Notes under the pieces: generated by a model
The model's input: only the letters and a program-made list of their open reading frames with translations
Told to the model about the DNA's origin: nothing
Databases searched by the model: none
Source: CACKLF01 sp002725175
GTDB taxonomy: Bacteria; Pseudomonadota; Alphaproteobacteria; Rhodobacterales; Rhodobacteraceae
Reading direction: 5' to 3'
Assembly (NCBI GenBank): GCA_002725175.2
Contig: PBQX02000012.1
Span: forward strand, 1 to 6,264
DNA length: 6,264 nucleotides
Made by a program: the position numbers and the translations under genes
Shown: positions 5,578 through 6,264 of the stretch, one piece after another
How the letters are laid out: each line of letters opens with the position of its first letter
How positions within the stretch are numbered: the stretch's first letter is position 1

Positions 5578-6264
5578 ATGAAAAAACAGTTCGAGGCGGA
5601 TACAGGTCGTGTACTAAATATTGTTATAAACTCTCTTTATTCAGACAAAGATATATTTTTGAGAGAACTTATATCAAATAGCTCGGATGCTATAGATAAA
5701 AGACGTTTTATGGAAACATCTGGAGCAGTAGAAAANACTGATGCTAAGGAGCATCAAATTGAAATTTCCACGGATAAATCTGAAGGTTCAATAATTATAT
5801 CCGATACGGGGATAGGCATGTCAGCAGAAGAATTAGATGGTGCCCTTGGGACAATCGCAAAATCGGGAACCTCAGAGTTCCTAGAGAAACTTGAAGCCCA
5901 AAAAACCGATGATAAAACCAAATCCGTTAATCTAATAGGTCAGTTCGGAGTTGGNTTTTATTCNGCNTTCATGGTTGCNGATAGAGTNGAAGTTTTNACC
6001 ANAAAGATTGGNGAANAAANNGCTAACAAATGGNTGTCTGACGGATTAACAGGTTACGAAATTGAAAANNTTNACAAGNNTAAATCTGGTACTGAGATTA
6101 AGCTATTTCTTAACAAAGTTGGNAANGANTATTTAAAGAAAGAAAAGNTNNAGGAAATNATAAAGAAATATTCNGANCATGTTCAATANCCTATTAAGTG
6201 GGTTGACACAAAAAGTGAGGACTTGGAAACATTAAATGATGCTTCGGCAATTTGGACTAAAGCA
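5578..6264 (+). CDS. htpG: Molecular chaperone HtpG (Hsp90), N-terminal part
   Basis: The first 229 codons of the bacterial Hsp90 are present; the full protein is usually about 620-640 residues, so most of the middle and C-terminal domains lie beyond the window. The ATP-binding GHKL fold is clear. The N-box RELISNSSDAIDK carries Glu30 (catalytic), Asn34 and Asp37. DTGIGM has Asp76, which contacts adenine. GTIAKSGTSEF is the lid segment and GQFGVGFYSAF (121-131) the glycine-rich motif. HtpG refolds proteins in the cytoplasm with DnaK. A CTTGAA-type heat-shock promoter sits about 30-60 bases upstream. The coding sequence after 5940 has many N positions; codons TAN at 6187, NAA at 6016 and NAG at 6151 could in principle be stops, but the family alignment makes sense codons far more likely. 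Confidence 0.95.
   Translation, partial: MKKQFEADTGRVLNIVINSLYSDKDIFLRELISNSSDAIDKRRFMETSGAVEXTDAKEHQIEISTDKSEGSIIISDTGIGMSAEELDGALGTIAKSGTSEFLEKLEAQKTDDKTKSVNLIGQFGVXFYXXFMVXDRXEVXTXKIXEXXANKWXSDGLTGYEIEXXXKXKSGTEIKLFLNKVXXXYLKKEKXXEXIKKYXXHVQXPIKWVDTKSEDLETLNDASAIWTKA

Noticed and set aside
5940..6190. Dense N positions in htpG as a sign of a hypervariable or decaying region.
   Set aside because: The residues that can be read keep the Hsp90 alignment in frame. The Ns fit poor base quality or unresolved consensus near a contig end.

Overview
The window is an AT-rich stretch (roughly two-thirds A+T by eye) with every convincing gene on the + strand. It looks like a piece of an uncultured, probably marine, alphaproteobacterial genome. 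That placement is an inference. It rests on the low GC, the TPR-sulfotransferase family, an IbpA/HspA-type small heat-shock protein behind a ROSE-like RNA thermometer, and CTTGAA-type RpoH promoters. Many N positions, dense after about 5940, point to a metagenomic or low-coverage assembly. Both ends cut through genes.

Left region (1-3408): a cluster of TPR-type sulfotransferase genes. It starts with the C-terminal part of one sulfotransferase (1-501), followed by a small histidine phosphatase (610-1203). Next is a 107-codon remnant of the N-terminal TPR region of another copy (1311-1634). Its stop codon is one base from the start of a full-length 590-codon TPR-sulfotransferase (1636-3408). 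The array looks like repeated duplication with loss of one copy. The sulfated acceptor cannot be told from sequence.

Middle region (3409-3852): two small genes with no recognised family. One encodes a 52-residue basic protein just behind the sulfotransferase. The other encodes a 62-residue acidic, almost entirely coiled-coil protein with a strong Shine-Dalgarno sequence.

Right region (3853-6264): heat-shock and housekeeping genes. An RpoH-like promoter (3864-3892) leads into a leader of about 90 nt with three successive hairpins. The last hairpin buries the Shine-Dalgarno of hsp20 (3991-4434) in the UUGCU/AGGA pairing typical of ROSE thermometers. After hsp20 come about 290 bases without a convincing gene but with strong inverted repeats. 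A MOSC-domain protein (4728-5492) follows, then htpG (Hsp90), which starts at 5578 behind a second RpoH-like promoter of the same geometry and runs off the right edge.

Working picture: hsp20 and htpG form a local heat-shock pair under shared transcriptional control, and hsp20 has an added translational thermosensor. The sulfotransferase cluster is a separate accessory module, probably for modifying cell-surface or secreted material. Nothing in the window is clearly a new system. The best-supported unusual element is the hsp20 thermometer; the least explained parts are the two small genes and the 4435-4727 spacer.
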